Part shown: positions 52,577-61,498 of the stretch, piece by piece
Numbering within the stretch: the stretch's first letter is position 1
How the letters are laid out: every line of letters begins with the position of its first letter
Source: RDYJ01 sp034931405
GTDB taxonomy: Bacteria; Cyanobacteriota; Cyanobacteriia; Cyanobacteriales; Nostocaceae
Reading direction: 5' to 3'
DNA: 64,000 nucleotides
NCBI RefSeq assembly: GCF_034931405.1
Contig: NZ_JAYGHA010000004.1
Span: 167,541-231,540 of the forward strand
Translations under genes and position numbers: made by a program
Notes under the pieces: generated by a model
Database searches by the model: none
Told to the model about the DNA's origin: nothing
The model's input: the letters and a program-made list of their open reading frames with translations, nothing else

Positions 52577-52605
52577 ATTCCCCGCTTCTTGAAGAAGCAG
52601 GGAAT
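52577..52605. terminator. Bidirectional hairpin between convergent genes
   Basis: Arms ATTCCCCGCTTCTT (52577-52590) and AAGAAGCAGGGAAT (52592-52605) with one mismatch and a 1-base loop centre. It resembles a variant of the CCCCGACTTCT palindromes. Confidence 0.65.
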
Positions 52606-52611
52606 CTAAAA

Positions 52612-53409
52612 TTATGATGTTTGAATTTCCTGTTGTAAAGCTTGAACTTGCTCAATAGATAATTCTGTGACTTGAGCAATTTGCGGTAAACTCATGCCTA
52701 TTCGCATTAAATTTATAGCCACATTTCTAGCATTTTCAGCTTTACCTTCAGCTTTACCTTCAGCTTTACCTTCAGCTTTACCTTCTTCCAGAATTTCTTG
52801 ATAAATAACTGATTCGCGCATAATATCACTCCTGAAAATTTTCTTGATTACTTCCTTATCTAATACTAACCCTGCTAACACGCTACTAGCAGCAGCTATA
52901 TTTCTTTGTAACTGTTGCTCGGTAATTGATTCAACTGCTTGCGCTACTTGATTTAATACTATTGTAGGGTCTTTTGTTTGACTTAGTACCGCAAATGGTA
53001 ATAAACCAGGTAAACTCATAAATTGTTCTGTTGGTTGTTCCCAAAGTCGAATAACTTCAAACTGATGGTTAGTGTCGCTTAATGTAAATCTATTTTGATA
53101 GACTAATTCTGAATCTGTTTTTCGCAGATATACAACTATTTGACGCATTTCTTTATGAGGAAACCGCCGATAACCTCTGATTCGATAATCTAACATTCTG
53201 AAAGGAATATCTTTATCAGCATCGGTTTGAAATTCTGTATGCAGAAATAATTTATCTGATTGTAATAAAATCAATGAATCGGCTCTAATTGGTTCGTTTG
53301 ATAATTCGGTAGGGCTAAGTTTTGTTAATTTTATGGGTGAGCCTAGTAACCATGTAGCTAAATCATCTTTGTAGTTTTCAGCGATAAATTTGCAGATGTT
53401 GTCATACAT
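52612..53409 (-). CDS. Rpn-family PD-(D/E)XK nuclease/transposase-like protein
   Basis: A 265-aa protein of the Rpn/YhgA-like group common in cyanobacteria. The nuclease core reads RADSLILLQSDKLFLHTEFQ followed by DADKDIPFRMLDYRIRGYRR, with the acidic (D/E)xQ-type site in HTEFQT. Near residue 213-230 the peptide GKAEGKAEGKAEGKAEN comes from a 12-bp tandem repeat in the DNA (52737-52785). The C-terminal segment (MRIGMSLPQIAQVTELSIEQ) is a short HTH-like tail. It probably has recombination-promoting nuclease activity, by family analogy. Confidence 0.8.
   Translation of the reverse strand: MYDNICKFIAENYKDDLATWLLGSPIKLTKLSPTELSNEPIRADSLILLQSDKLFLHTEFQTDADKDIPFRMLDYRIRGYRRFPHKEMRQIVVYLRKTDSELVYQNRFTLSDTNHQFEVIRLWEQPTEQFMSLPGLLPFAVLSQTKDPTIVLNQVAQAVESITEQQLQRNIAAASSVLAGLVLDKEVIKKIFRSDIMRESVIYQEILEEGKAEGKAEGKAEGKAENARNVAINLMRIGMSLPQIAQVTELSIEQVQALQQEIQTS
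52737..52785. repeat. In-frame 12-bp tandem repeat (GKAE)4
   Basis: Unit CAGCTTTACCTT repeated about four times, encoding Gly-Lys-Ala-Glu on the minus strand. The copy number could vary without frame loss. Confidence 0.9.
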
Positions 53410-53422
53410 AAGCTATTTTGTA

Positions 53423-54274
53423 TTACCATAAACTAAGTTGATTAGATTCACTCAAATTATTCCAAGGTAAAGGAGGAACTTCTAAACCACTTTCTTCTAA
53501 TAACTGTTGAAAATAACGAGCATTATTAGGAGACATATCTTCTGTAGGACAATGCACAAAGAAATAAATGTTAATTCCTGCTTTTAACCATTGTTGAATC
53601 TGTGTTATCCATTCTGCCATAAAAGGCTGATTTACTGATAACTGCGGATGAGAAATAAAGCGAATTAATGTAAAATTTGCAGTTACAGAAAACTGCACTG
53701 GTAATTGAGGTTTACGCCGTTCTGATGCCAATTGTGGGTCATCTTCCCCAGTATAAACAGGACGTGTATCTAACAAAACCCTACCTACCCCTAAATTTTC
53801 TAACAACTTTGTTAAATTACTCAAATGGGGTTCTTTAAACCAGTCACCATGTCTCACCTCTAATGCCAATGGTACATCTTGACGTGGCCATGCTTCTAGA
53901 AAAGCTCGCAAATCATCAAGTAAAGCAGGTGAGTAACTAGGTGGTAATTGGGCAAACATTGGACCCAAATGCTTACCTAATGGTCGCATCCTCTCTAAGA
54001 ATGCTAAAGCGTCAGGAATATGGGGTTGAAGTAATTTTTGATGGGTAATATCTCGCGGTAACTTTAAGCAAAATTCAAAGCCTAGAGGTGTTTCTGTCGC
54101 CCAACGGGTAACAGTTTCTGCGTTAGGTACAGCGTAAAAAGTGGTATTTCCTTCTACAGTAGTAAAGCGGCGACTGTAAACATTTAAGAAGTCAGCATTG
54201 CGAGTTCCTGGGGGATAAAGTTCGCCCACCCAACCTTTATAAGCCCAAACTGCACAACCGATATAAAAATTCAT
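53423..54274 (-). CDS. DUF72 family protein
   Basis: A TIM-barrel-like protein of the YecE/DUF72 group. The frame opens at 54286, but MNFYIGCAVWAYKGWVGELY (ATG at 54274) is the natural start, giving 283 aa. Conserved segments are EGNTTFYAVPNAETVTRWA, FEFCLKLPRDITH, and LPPSYSPALLDDLRAFLEAW. Function unknown; a nuclease-like role has been suggested for relatives but is unproven. It lies 13 bp from the Rpn-type gene on the same strand. Confidence 0.88.
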   Translation of the reverse strand: MNFYIGCAVWAYKGWVGELYPPGTRNADFLNVYSRRFTTVEGNTTFYAVPNAETVTRWATETPLGFEFCLKLPRDITHQKLLQPHIPDALAFLERMRPLGKHLGPMFAQLPPSYSPALLDDLRAFLEAWPRQDVPLALEVRHGDWFKEPHLSNLTKLLENLGVGRVLLDTRPVYTGEDDPQLASERRKPQLPVQFSVTANFTLIRFISHPQLSVNQPFMAEWITQIQQWLKAGINIYFFVHCPTEDMSPNNARYFQQLLEESGLEVPPLPWNNLSESNQLSLW

Positions 54275-54383
54275 AAAATAAATCACTTTGATATGTTCTA
54301 TTCAATTGTATAAGTAGGTTAAAAAAATTGACTCTTGCTAGTATTATATAAAGATTATACATAGCAAATAAATTAGTAACTTT

Positions 54384-54818
54384 ATGCCCAGAAAAGAACA
54401 AGGTTGGGTAACATTTCAAACTTCAGAAGAAGAACGGAAAATTTTAGAAGAGTTTTGTCAGCACTCCCAGCGCACTAAAACTGAGATTTTACGGGAATTA
54501 GTTCGTGGTCTTCATAAATCTTCTTCACCCCCAAAATCATTACCAACTACCCAGGAAAAAGTAGAAACTCAGACTTTTGAGATGGAAATTATTAGTCAAA
54601 AAAAGCCATTAAAAGTTAGTTCGCGCAATGTTTTAAAGGGAGTTGTTAAACGAGTGACTACAGGAACTGTTAATACTGAAGTGACTTTAGAAATTGTTCA
54701 TAAAGTTGAGTTAACTTCAATGATTACCAGAGTTTCTGCTGAAGAATTAGAATTATTTGAAGGAACAGAAGCTTATGCTGTGATTAAATCAAATGATATT
54801 GTTATTGCCAAGGATTAA
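54384..54818 (+). CDS. Ribbon-helix-helix plus molybdate-binding (Mop/TOBE) domain protein
   Basis: A 144-aa two-domain protein. Residues 1-45 resemble a ribbon-helix-helix DNA-binding unit (GWVTFQTSEEERKILEEFCQ, RTKTEILRELVRG). After a Ser/Pro-rich linker, residues about 77-144 form a Mop domain (SSRNVLKGVVKRVTTGTVN then VTLEIVHKVELTSMITRVSA and AYAVIKSNDIVIA). Mop domains bind molybdate or tungstate. The combination suggests a metal-responsive regulator, which is an inference. No molybdate transporter is nearby. Confidence 0.75.
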   Translation: MPRKEQGWVTFQTSEEERKILEEFCQHSQRTKTEILRELVRGLHKSSSPPKSLPTTQEKVETQTFEMEIISQKKPLKVSSRNVLKGVVKRVTTGTVNTEVTLEIVHKVELTSMITRVSAEELELFEGTEAYAVIKSNDIVIAKD

Positions 54819-54936
54819 ATAACAAAAAAATCAAGAAATCACTGCTTAAAAATTAGTCGGTTTTAACCGACTTGAGCCATTAGACAGGGAATTTATTCCC
54901 TGCCTAAAAGAACGCCTATGGTAATTTAATGTTAGT

Positions 54937-55218
54937 CTAAGCTTCGACTTTCACACCTTTCCAGAAAGCAATATAACCTTCTATGTTTTTAGCTTTTTCC
55001 TTAGTGCTGGGATAGTACCAAGCTGCATCTTTGTTGACTTGTCCATCAACTTCAACACTGTAGTAACTAGCGACTCCTTTCCAAGAACAAGTGGTGTGGG
55101 TGCTGCTGTCTGTGAAGTATTGTTTGTTAATGGTGTCAGCAGGGAAGTAATGATTTCCTTCCACGACTACGGTTTTGTCGCTTTCGGCTAAAGTAGCACC
55201 GTTCCAAGTTGCTTTCAT
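54937..55218 (-). CDS. DUF427 family protein
   Basis: A 93-aa beta-rich domain. The frame opens at 55245, but the ATG at 55218 (MKATWNGATLAESDKTVVVE) is the family start. The pattern NHYFPADTINKQYFTDS, CSWKGVASYYSVEVDG, AAWYYPSTKEKAKNIEGYIAF is diagnostic of DUF427. Function unknown. Confidence 0.9.
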   Translation of the reverse strand: MKATWNGATLAESDKTVVVEGNHYFPADTINKQYFTDSSTHTTCSWKGVASYYSVEVDGQVNKDAAWYYPSTKEKAKNIEGYIAFWKGVKVEA

Positions 55219-55457
55219 AATGAGGATTGAAAAGAAAGTTAACAATATATATTATACTTTACCAGTCGCTGTATCTAGTTGAGGCTGGGAATGGGTAATA
55301 GGTAATTAGTGATAAAATCCCTATTTTCATCCTTTAATCCTGGACATCCTGATTCTGACATTTTCCTATCTATAAATTCTAGCGTTCCTCATTCCCCCAA
55401 CATGAGTTACAATCCTAATATCTTTATCACAAACCAGACACGCAAAAGCCATCTACC

Positions 55458-57641
55458 ATGCTTCAGTATCCCCACCTTGAAAAAGCCTTAAAACATCACT
55501 TTGGTTATGACCAATTTCGCCCTGGACAAAGGCAAATTATCGAAGATGCGCTACAAAATCGTGATTTAATGGTGGTGATGCCCACTGGTGGAGGTAAGTC
55601 TTTGTGCTTTCAATTACCTGCACTTTTAAAACCAGGTTTAACTGTGGTAGTATCACCGTTAATAGCATTGATGCAAGACCAAGTGGAAGCACTGCGAACT
55701 AATAATATTTCTGCCACATTTCTGAATAGTAGTCTCAACGCCTATAAAGTTCGCTCTCGTGAAGAAGCGATTATGAATGGTAAGGTTAAATTATTATATG
55801 TTGCTCCAGAACGTCTAGTTAGTGATAGATTTTTACCGCTTTTAGATGTAGTTAAAGAAAAAATTGGCATTGCTAACTTTGCCATTGATGAAGCCCATTG
55901 TGTTTCTGAATGGGGACATGATTTTCGCCCTGAATATCGCCAGCTAATATTACTCAGAAAACGCTATCCTCATGTTCCTACTACTGCCCTCACAGCTACC
56001 GCTACAGATCGCGTCAGGGCTGATATTATTCAACAATTAGGATTAAAACAACCCAGTATTCATATTGCCAGTTTTAACCGCCAAAATCTTTATTATGAAA
56101 TTCGTTCTAAAAGTAAACGTGCTTACGCTGAATTATTAGAAATTGTTAGAGAAAATGAAGGTTCAGGAATTATTTATTGTTTAACCAGAAAAAAAGTTGA
56201 TGAACTAACTTTTAAATTACAAAAAGATCAAGTTGCTGCTTTACCCTATCATGCTGGTTTAAGTGATGAGGAAAGATCCAAAAATCAAACTCGATTTATT
56301 CGGGATGATGTGCGGGTAATGGTGGCAACAATTGCTTTTGGTATGGGTATTAATAAGCCAGATGTGCGGTTTGTGATTCATTCTGATTTACCCAGAAATT
56401 TAGAAAGTTATTATCAAGAATCTGGTCGTGCAGGGAGAGATGATGAACCTTCACGGTGTACGCTATTCTTTAGTTTTGGTGATGTAAAAACCATTGAGTG
56501 GAGTATTAATCAAAAAACAGACCCCCAAGAACAATTAATAGCTAAACAGCAACTAAGACAAGTTATTGATTATGCAGAAGGAACAGATTGTAGACGCACA
56601 ATTCAATTAAGTTATTTTGGGGAAAGATTTCCTGGTAATTGTGGTAATTGTGATAATTGTCTTCATCCTAAACCTGTACAAGATTGGACAATTGAAGCCA
56701 TGAAGTTTTTATCTTGTGTGGCTAGGTGTAAAGAAAGATATGGAATGCTTTATATTATTGATGTGTTACGAGGAGCGAAAAGTCAGAAAATTGCCCTCAA
56801 TAAACATGATGAATTATCTACTTATGGAATAGGTAAAGATAGAACAGTAGATGAATGGCGAATGTTAGGAAGATCACTTTTACATCAAGGTTTATTAGAA
56901 CAAACTCCCGATGGTTATTCAGTTTTAAAACTTAATGCTTTGAGTTGGGAAGTGATGCGAAAACAGCGGACAGTTTCTATTGCTGTTCCTGTGGCTCAAA
57001 AGATTAATTTAGAAGATGGAAATGGTAAAGCTGCGGAAGTCGAAGTTCTCATGAATAGATTGCGAATTCTCCGTAAACAATTAGCTGATGAACAAGCCGT
57101 ACCACCTTACGTCATCTTTCATGATTCTACCCTAAAATTAATGGCTCAGATACAACCAAAAACTTTATATGAATTTGGTGAACTTTCCGGGGTAGGTAGT
57201 CACAAATTAGCCCAATATGGTGATAAATTCTTGGCAGAAATTCAAGCCTATTGTCAACAACAAGGTTTACAAAAACCTAAAAATAATCAAGTTTATTACC
57301 CGGTAGTTGATAGCTTTCCCTCTGATACCGAATCCAGTACATTTGAGTTATATCAACAAGGTTTTACCATCGAAGAAATTGCCCAAGAACGTAATGTGAA
57401 GACTTCTACAATTATTAAACATCTATCAGATTTAATTGAAAAAAACCAACCTATAGATTTAAATCAATTAGTACCCTTAGAACATCAAAAGAAAATCTGG
57501 CAAGTTTTAGAAGTTCTCGGTGATATTTCTTTAACACCTATTCGGGATAATTTAGGACAAAGCTATACCTTTGACGAAATTCGTTTAGTTAGGGCTAGAT
57601 GGAGAAAGGAAAAACGTAAAACATCTGAAATCGGCAAATAA
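55458..57641 (+). CDS. recQ: ATP-dependent DNA helicase RecQ
   Basis: A 727-aa 3'-5' helicase for recombination and fork repair. Walker A is MPTGGGKSLCFQLPA (Lys47), and the DEAH box lies in FAIDEAHCVSEWGHDFRPEY. The arginine-finger region is ESGRAGRDDE. Zinc ligands are in CRRTIQLSYFGERFPGNCGN plus CDNC. Then follow the RQC winged helix, an HRDC-like domain (MNRLRILRKQLADEQAVPPY), and an extra C-terminal HTH (QGFTIEEIAQERNVKTSTII). This is full-length RecQ of the long type. Confidence 0.96.
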   Translation: MLQYPHLEKALKHHFGYDQFRPGQRQIIEDALQNRDLMVVMPTGGGKSLCFQLPALLKPGLTVVVSPLIALMQDQVEALRTNNISATFLNSSLNAYKVRSREEAIMNGKVKLLYVAPERLVSDRFLPLLDVVKEKIGIANFAIDEAHCVSEWGHDFRPEYRQLILLRKRYPHVPTTALTATATDRVRADIIQQLGLKQPSIHIASFNRQNLYYEIRSKSKRAYAELLEIVRENEGSGIIYCLTRKKVDELTFKLQKDQVAALPYHAGLSDEERSKNQTRFIRDDVRVMVATIAFGMGINKPDVRFVIHSDLPRNLESYYQESGRAGRDDEPSRCTLFFSFGDVKTIEWSINQKTDPQEQLIAKQQLRQVIDYAEGTDCRRTIQLSYFGERFPGNCGNCDNCLHPKPVQDWTIEAMKFLSCVARCKERYGMLYIIDVLRGAKSQKIALNKHDELSTYGIGKDRTVDEWRMLGRSLLHQGLLEQTPDGYSVLKLNALSWEVMRKQRTVSIAVPVAQKINLEDGNGKAAEVEVLMNRLRILRKQLADEQAVPPYVIFHDSTLKLMAQIQPKTLYEFGELSGVGSHKLAQYGDKFLAEIQAYCQQQGLQKPKNNQVYYPVVDSFPSDTESSTFELYQQGFTIEEIAQERNVKTSTIIKHLSDLIEKNQPIDLNQLVPLEHQKKIWQVLEVLGDISLTPIRDNLGQSYTFDEIRLVRARWRKEKRKTSEIGK

Positions 57642-58046
57642 AAATACCCTGAAACCGTTCATTTACCTATCACTTTTACAGATTCGAGACTATTCTTACC
57701 TCCTTCTAATTCTTCCTCCTGACTCCTGACTCCTAGCCCCATGACTTACGTCACGCTGCGCGAACACGAAAAGACTTTTTCAGCAAACCCTATATAAGGA
57801 TNNNNNNNNNNNNNNNNNNNNNNNNNNNNNNNNNNNNNNNNNNNNNNNNNNNNNNNNNNNNNNNNNNNNNNNNNNNNNNNGATTTTTTCAAAATTCAAAT
57901 ATGAGTCCTATATATCTTAAAAAAAACTTAAACTTATGTATTTAATATCAGAAACAGAAAGGAGAAAGGGTAAGGGTAATCTTTTTCCCTGTTCCCTTAT
58001 CCTATTAATTAACAACTGAAGTTCATGACTACTCAAAACAAGGTAT
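57642..58046. mobile_element. Spacer with unassembled repeat (gap 2, N run)
   Basis: Seventy-nine N (57802-57880). The right flank (57881-57914) is the exact reverse complement of the left flank of gap 1. The left flank reads CCCTATATAAGGAT. A TCCTGACTCC repeat lies near 57716-57735. No gene is seen outside the gap. Confidence 0.65.
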
Positions 58047-58310
58047 TTATTCTTCCAACCGTGGAGAACATTGGGAACAAAATTGCGGTCTAAATTTGCA
58101 GAATTGGCTATTAGTCAGTGCGTAAACTGTACAATAGGGAAAACTAGTAATTTCTATCTGGGCTGTCTTCAATCTAGAATCCATGATGACAGGTTTAGGT
58201 GATTTGGTTTTTAAAGACAACAGCATAGAAAGAAACCTGGGAAAAGCCAGACAAACAGCACCACTAATGATAGTGATTATTACTGCATCGATTAAAACTA
58301 TAGTAATCAC
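58047..58310 (-). CDS. Possible small membrane protein with Cys-rich end, 87 aa
   Basis: A GTG start at 58308-58310 is preceded by AAGGGG. An N-terminal membrane helix (IVLIDAVIITIISGAVCLAF) is followed by a polar part. The C-terminus has four cysteines (SFPYCTVYALTNSQFCKFRP, QFCSQCSP) that could bind a metal. I do not recognise it. It may be a real small gene or chance; no terminator is obvious. Confidence 0.4.
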   Translation of the reverse strand: MITIVLIDAVIITIISGAVCLAFPRFLSMLLSLKTKSPKPVIMDSRLKTAQIEITSFPYCTVYALTNSQFCKFRPQFCSQCSPRLEE

Positions 58311-58363
58311 CCCCTTGAAAGATTAGGTAGTAACAATTCATAGTTCATAATTAAACAATGTAG

Positions 58364-58490
58364 GTAAGTATTCAGCTATAGAAATCGTTCATATCCAGAT
58401 CCCCGACTTCATCAGATCAATTGATCATTCATTTATGGACACAATAAATAAAAGAAGTCGGGAATCTTATCACCTTACCTGGATTCTTAC
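58364..58490. mobile_element. Palindromic MITE (copy F), 127 bp with 8-bp target duplication
   Basis: Ends GTAAGTATTCAG and CTGGATTCTTAC are inverted with 10 of 12 matches. The element is flanked by a perfect direct repeat CAATGTAG (58356-58363 and 58491-58498). The core palindrome CCCCGACTTC/GAAGTCGGG is shared with copies A-E and G. It has no coding capacity, so it depends on an outside transposase. Confidence 0.85.
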
Positions 58491-58756
58491 CAATGTAGAG
58501 CCACCTTGTTTTTCAAGTTCTGCATTTTGGTTTTAGATAATTAGGAATTACGCATTATTTGATCATTGGGTAACTGCCCTAATCAAACGAACCATACACA
58601 GACAGAACCATAGCATTGAATCTATATAAATTTAGTTTAGCATAAAGTTTTGTTAAAATAGCTGTTGAAGTTGTGCTAGTGTCATGCAGAGTCAGGAAAG
58701 CGGATCTGAAATATAGTTATTAAAAAAACAACAAATTTATTAGCCAACTAAATCCT

Positions 58757-60757
58757 ATGTCAAACATACAATCGGCATCTTCAGTATTATCCAACGTCAC
58801 CGAGCGAGAATACCGAGCCTTACAAAGTCTGGTAGATTACACAAATGTTCAATCACTGCCAGAAATATGGCCTTTAGCCGCCAGAAAATTTGGTAACACT
58901 GTTGCTCTCCACAACCCCCATGTTAAACCAGAAGTAAAAATTACCTATTCTCAGCTATCAATGCAAATCCAACGATTTGCAGCAGGATTGCAGATATTAG
59001 GGGTAAATATGGGCGATGATGAAAAGTCCAACTACGGTGAACGCATTTCCCTGATCGCCGATAACAGTCCGCGCTGGTTTATTGCCGATCAAGGGATCAT
59101 GACTGCTGGAGCAGTGAACGCAGTTCGTAGCGCCCAAGCTGAACGGGAAGAACTACTTTTTATTATTGCCAATAGTGGCAGTACGGCGCTAGTAGTGGAA
59201 GATATCAAGACATTTAAAAAATTAGAAGCAGGTTTACAAGACTTACCCATTAAACTGGTAGTTTTGCTTTCCGATGAAACACCACCCACAGCAGAAAATT
59301 ATCGAGTGGTGAATTTTACCCAATTGGTAGATATTGGTAGCAACCAAACTTTAGTAGCACATAAACCAAGCAGTGATACTTTAGCAACCTTAATTTATAC
59401 GTCTGGGACTACGGGTAAACCCAAGGGTGTGATGCTTTCCCACAAAAACTTGCTGCACCAAGTCAAAACCTTGGGAACAATAGTACAGCCACAACCAGGA
59501 GATATAGTTCTCAGTATTCTGCCTACATGGCATAGTTATGAACGTAGTGGAGAGTATTTTTTACTTTCTCAAGGTTGTACACAAATTTATACAAATTTAC
59601 GCTCAGTCAAAGAAGATTTAAAAGAATTTAAACCCAATTTCATGATTGCCGTTCCCCGCTTGTGGGAATCAATTTATGAAGGAGTACAAAAGCAGTTCCG
59701 CAGTCAACCAGCCAATAAACAAAAGCTGATTAAATTTTTACTGGACATGAGCCAGAAATATATTACAGCAAGACGCATTGCCCAAGGATTGAGCTTAGAT
59801 CATGTTAATGCCTCAGCGATGGAGAAATTCGGGGCAAAAATAGTAGAATTAGGCTTGTCGCCATTTCAAGCCCTGGGAGAAAAATTAGTTTATGCCAAAG
59901 TGCGGGAAGCCACAGGTGGCAAAATTAAGCAAGTAATTAGCGGTGGTGGGGCGCTACCGCGACATATAGATAACTTCTTTGAAATTATTGGGGTTGAGAT
60001 TTTACAAGGCTATGGCTTGACAGAAACTTCACCGGTAACTAATGCTCGTCGTCCGTGGCGAAATCTACGGGGGTCATCTGGCCAACCAATTCCGGGAACA
60101 GAAGTAAAAATTGTTGATCCAGAAACAAGACAGCCCCTAACAGCGGGACAGCGGGGCTTAGTGCTGCTCAAAGGACCACAAATCATGCAAGGCTATTACC
60201 AAAATCCCGAAGCGACAAAAAAAGTTATAGATGCTGAAGGTTGGTTTGATAGTGGTGATTTGGGTTGGGTGACACCCCAAAATGATTTAGTGCTAACTGG
60301 TAGGGCTAAAGATACAATTGTGTTGACCAATGGGGAAAATATCGAACCGCAACCCATAGAAGATGTTTGTTTGCGATCGCCCTACATTGATCAAATTATG
60401 CTCGTGGGACAAGACCAGCGCAGCATCGGTGCTTTAATTGTTCCCAACCTGGAAGCCTTGGCAAAATGGGCTGAAAGTCAAAATCTGAATTTAAGTACCC
60501 AGAATGATGATATTGACTCAACCGGTCAAAAAATTGACTTAGAGAGTAAAATAATCCAGGATTTATATCGGCAGGAATTGAACCGGGAAGTAAAAAACCG
60601 TCCTGGTTATAGAGCCGATGACCGCATTGGACCATTCAAGTTAATTAGCGATTCCTTTTCTATTGAAAATGGCATGATGACACAAACCTTAAAAATCCGT
60701 CGTCACGTTGTTATGGAACAGTATCGCGATATTATTGACGGAATGTTTGCCAAATAA
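58757..60757 (+). CDS. aas: Long-chain acyl-CoA/acyl-ACP synthetase
   Basis: A 666-aa AMP-forming enzyme. The ATP motif is LIYTSGTTGKPKGVMLSHKN. Later motifs include GYGLTETSPV, GWFDSGDLGWV, and LTGRAKDTIVLTNGENIEP. In cyanobacteria this family is the acyl-ACP synthetase that recycles free fatty acids back to acyl-ACP. It has no signal and is peripheral to the membrane. The gene is followed at 38 bp by the ylqD-like gene. Confidence 0.9.
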   Translation: MSNIQSASSVLSNVTEREYRALQSLVDYTNVQSLPEIWPLAARKFGNTVALHNPHVKPEVKITYSQLSMQIQRFAAGLQILGVNMGDDEKSNYGERISLIADNSPRWFIADQGIMTAGAVNAVRSAQAEREELLFIIANSGSTALVVEDIKTFKKLEAGLQDLPIKLVVLLSDETPPTAENYRVVNFTQLVDIGSNQTLVAHKPSSDTLATLIYTSGTTGKPKGVMLSHKNLLHQVKTLGTIVQPQPGDIVLSILPTWHSYERSGEYFLLSQGCTQIYTNLRSVKEDLKEFKPNFMIAVPRLWESIYEGVQKQFRSQPANKQKLIKFLLDMSQKYITARRIAQGLSLDHVNASAMEKFGAKIVELGLSPFQALGEKLVYAKVREATGGKIKQVISGGGALPRHIDNFFEIIGVEILQGYGLTETSPVTNARRPWRNLRGSSGQPIPGTEVKIVDPETRQPLTAGQRGLVLLKGPQIMQGYYQNPEATKKVIDAEGWFDSGDLGWVTPQNDLVLTGRAKDTIVLTNGENIEPQPIEDVCLRSPYIDQIMLVGQDQRSIGALIVPNLEALAKWAESQNLNLSTQNDDIDSTGQKIDLESKIIQDLYRQELNREVKNRPGYRADDRIGPFKLISDSFSIENGMMTQTLKIRRHVVMEQYRDIIDGMFAK

Positions 60758-60795
60758 TTCCACTTGCAAACTATCAGAGTGAACGTGAAAGTTTT

Positions 60796-61245
60796 ATGGA
60801 TGTCTCCAACCCTCAATTGCTTTTAAAGCGCGTCGTTAACGTCAAAGTTATTGTGACTCCTCTCTGGAAAGAGGAAGTGCAACAGCAATTACAAACACAG
60901 ATCAATCAACAAGATCAACAACTGCAACAGCTAGATGTTGAAGGACAAAGGGCAGTTAGTGCAATTCAAAAACAAAGTTTACAACCACCAGGACCCCAAA
61001 CCCTGCAACAAATTGACAATATCCAACTTCAGGTTAATCAAAAGAAAAGTGAATTGCTAGAGCAAAAAAATCAACTACTACAAAACCTTCAGCAAGTGCA
61101 GTATCTGGAGTTAGATCAAGAAGTCAACCAATTTCAAATGGAAGGCTTTTTCCGGGTAGAAACAGGTGATAACTTGATTAGCAAAATGCAAGTTGAAATT
61201 GTTCTCCGTGATGGCGTTGTCGAAGAAATCCGTGGCGATATCTAA
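60796..61245 (+). CDS. YlqD-like coiled-coil protein
   Basis: A 149-aa protein. Residues about 28-105 form a Gln-rich coiled coil (QQLQTQINQQDQQLQQLDVE). They are followed by a small beta domain (YLELDQEVNQFQMEGFFRVE, GDNLISKMQVEIVLRDGVVE). This is the YlqD pattern. Function unknown. It is probably co-transcribed with aas. Confidence 0.8.
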   Translation: MDVSNPQLLLKRVVNVKVIVTPLWKEEVQQQLQTQINQQDQQLQQLDVEGQRAVSAIQKQSLQPPGPQTLQQIDNIQLQVNQKKSELLEQKNQLLQNLQQVQYLELDQEVNQFQMEGFFRVETGDNLISKMQVEIVLRDGVVEEIRGDI

Positions 61246-61261
61246 AATTTAAAGGGAACAG

Positions 61262-61405
<144 letters not shown>

Positions 61406-61498
61406 CATTTGATCATCCAAAATCCTCGTAGCAGGATACAATTCGATCTGGAAACAGCTGTTAAAGTCCATAAAATTATTGATTCTGAAACCACCATT

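Noticed and set aside
61409..61498. 30-residue N-terminal extension of PdhC
   Set aside because: The lipoyl domain starts directly after the ATG at 61499, and the upstream codons lie next to a tandem repeat.
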